Made by a program: the position numbers and the translations under genes
Source of the DNA: Microthrixaceae bacterium
Lineage (GTDB): Bacteria; Actinomycetota; Acidimicrobiia; Acidimicrobiales; Acidimicrobilacustridaceae
Direction of reading: 5' to 3'
Length of the DNA: 7,286 nucleotides
Assembly: GCA_023264915.1 (NCBI GenBank)
Contig: JAHFUU010000120.1
Location: 1-7,286 of the forward strand
The notes under the pieces: model-generated
What the model was told of the DNA's origin: nothing
The model's database searches: none
Seen by the model: only the letters and a program-made list of their open reading frames with translations
Shown here: positions 6,919 through 7,286 of the stretch, piece after piece
Position numbering within the stretch: position 1 is the stretch's first letter
How the letters are laid out: each line of letters starts with the position of its first letter

Positions 6919-7076
6919 CCCGCGCCTCCTGCGGTGCGGAGCTCGCCAGACCCGTGGCGGCACCCACGGTGCCTGGGGTGCCTGGGGTGCCTGGAGTGCC
7001 TGGGGTGCCTGGAGTGCCTGGGGTGCCTGGAGTGCCTGGGGTGGCTGGGGTGCCTGGGGTGGCTGAGGTCGTTCAT
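6915..7076 (-). CDS. Possible 53-residue His/Pro/Arg-repeat ORF bridging two genes
   Basis: This ORF runs from ATG at 7076 to TGA at 6915. Its ATG overlaps the stop of the upstream gene as ATGA, and its TGA overlaps the sulfatase start as GTGA, so it exactly fills the gap with 4-base overlaps at both ends. Residues 6-36 are H-P/S-R/S triplets (HPR and HSR predominating), followed by a Gly/Arg-rich tail with one Cys (39). Every codon in the repeat ends in C or G, unlike the other two frames. Against it being a gene: a 9-bp repeat with no stop codons is open in all frames by nature, the composition is low-complexity, and the upstream ribosome site is weak (AGG four bases before ATG). A His/Arg-rich peptide might bind metal or nucleic acid, or the ORF may act only in translational coupling. 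Neither role is demonstrated. Confidence 0.35.
   Translation of the reverse strand: MNDLSHPRHPSHPRHSRHPRHSRHPRHSRHPRHPRHRGCRHGSGELRTAGGAG
6925..6930 (-). promoter_or_regulatory. Consensus Shine-Dalgarno site of the sulfatase
   Basis: AGGAGG sits six bases before the GTG at 6918. It is the strongest ribosome site in the window and fixes the sulfatase start, excluding the repeat-encoded N-terminal extension. It lies within the last codons of the small upstream ORF. Confidence 0.85.
6968..7066. repeat. Tandem 9-bp repeat, 11 units
   Basis: There are eleven consecutive 9-base units of consensus GGTGCCTGG on the plus strand. Variation is limited to the first base (A or G), a C-to-G change in units 9 and 11, and a final A in unit 11. 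GGTGCC and AGTGCC units partly alternate, suggesting 18-bp duplication steps. The period is a multiple of three, so copy-number change would keep reading frames intact. It lies wholly within the interval between the stop of the upstream gene and the sulfatase start. Confidence 0.95.
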
Positions 7077-7286
7077 TCGCCTGAAGGAACCGGCACCGGG
7101 GATGGGTCGATCGTCGGCGGGACACCGCAGGTGCTGCCGGGCTTCTTGCCGTCGAAGACGTCATGAATCCACTGACCCGCGATCGTCCCGCCGTGCTGCC
7201 CGGCGCTCGTGTGATCCTGGCCGCCGAGCCACACGAGTGACAGGTCAGAGCCGGCCTGGCACCACCGCTGGTTCAACAGGGCTGTC
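7073..7286 (-). CDS. C-terminal end of a gene, tentatively penicillin-binding-protein-like (partial)
   Basis: The last 70 codons of a gene that enters from the right edge; its true start is outside the window. The order DLSLVWLGG, then GGTIAGQWIHDVFDG, then a Pro-rich tail (PPTIDPSPVPVP) resembles the extreme C-terminus of actinobacterial class A penicillin-binding proteins. There a VWxG strand is followed by a GGxxPAxIWxDxM-like helix and a proline-rich end. The diagnostic SxxK, SxN and KTG motifs would lie upstream and are not visible, so the identity is tentative. Two Cys residues flank this segment. The TGA overlaps the ATG of the small repeat ORF, so the gene is probably in the same transcript as the sulfatase. 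That this frame is coding is more certain than its function. Confidence 0.5.
   Translation of the reverse strand, partial: TALLNQRWCQAGSDLSLVWLGGQDHTSAGQHGGTIAGQWIHDVFDGKKPGSTCGVPPTIDPSPVPVPSGE

Noticed and set aside
6919..7164. 82-residue QAP-rich N-terminal extension of the sulfatase
   Set aside because: It overlaps the upstream gene by 92 bases, is encoded largely by the repeat, and starts far from the AGGAGG site that serves GTG 6918.
6894..7166. Plus-strand frame with collagen-like GVPG repeats
   Set aside because: It is the 9-bp tandem repeat read on the opposite strand; flanking residues are unremarkable and it overlaps three minus-strand reading frames.

Overview
The window is GC-rich, and its genes use GTG starts, strongly G/C-ending codons and tight stop/start overlaps. 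With a Rv1264-type class III adenylate cyclase, a YEFGQH-type carboxymuconolactone-decarboxylase-fold protein and a DUF5060 glycoside hydrolase, this points to a high-GC actinobacterium. That is an inference from gene content and composition. No marker gene is present, so I do not name a lineage.

Right part (about 2909-7286, minus strand, read right to left). A compact run of genes looks like one operon. It starts with the 3' end of a gene entering from the right edge, tentatively a penicillin-binding-protein-like C-terminus. Next comes a possible 53-residue His/Pro/Arg repeat ORF, which overlaps its upstream neighbour by ATGA and its downstream neighbour by GTGA. It is followed by a formylglycine-type sulfatase with a strong AGGAGG site, then a SEC-C zinc-motif protein, then a soluble adenylate cyclase with all six catalytic residues. 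A 9-bp, 11-copy tandem repeat lies inside the small ORF. A possible internal, near-leaderless promoter sits at the sulfatase/SEC-C junction.

Middle (2062-2908). A carboxymuconolactone-decarboxylase-family gene on the plus strand is convergent with the cyclase. It is divergent from the glycoside hydrolase across 207 bp. That spacer holds a long GC-rich hairpin and a TANNNT box placed as in leaderless actinobacterial promoters.

Left part (1-2061). A large exported glycoside hydrolase is encoded on the minus strand: signal peptide, DUF5060-like beta-sandwich, GH-A type TIM barrel with both catalytic glutamates, and a C-terminal beta domain. Beyond its stop, 168 bp hold no gene I can assign.

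Functionally, the window pairs a secreted glycan hydrolase with a sulfatase that lacks a visible export signal, next to a cAMP-producing enzyme. A link between sulfated-glycan breakdown and cAMP signalling is possible but is only inferred from proximity. I saw no rRNA, convincing tRNA, CRISPR array, insertion sequence or phage gene.
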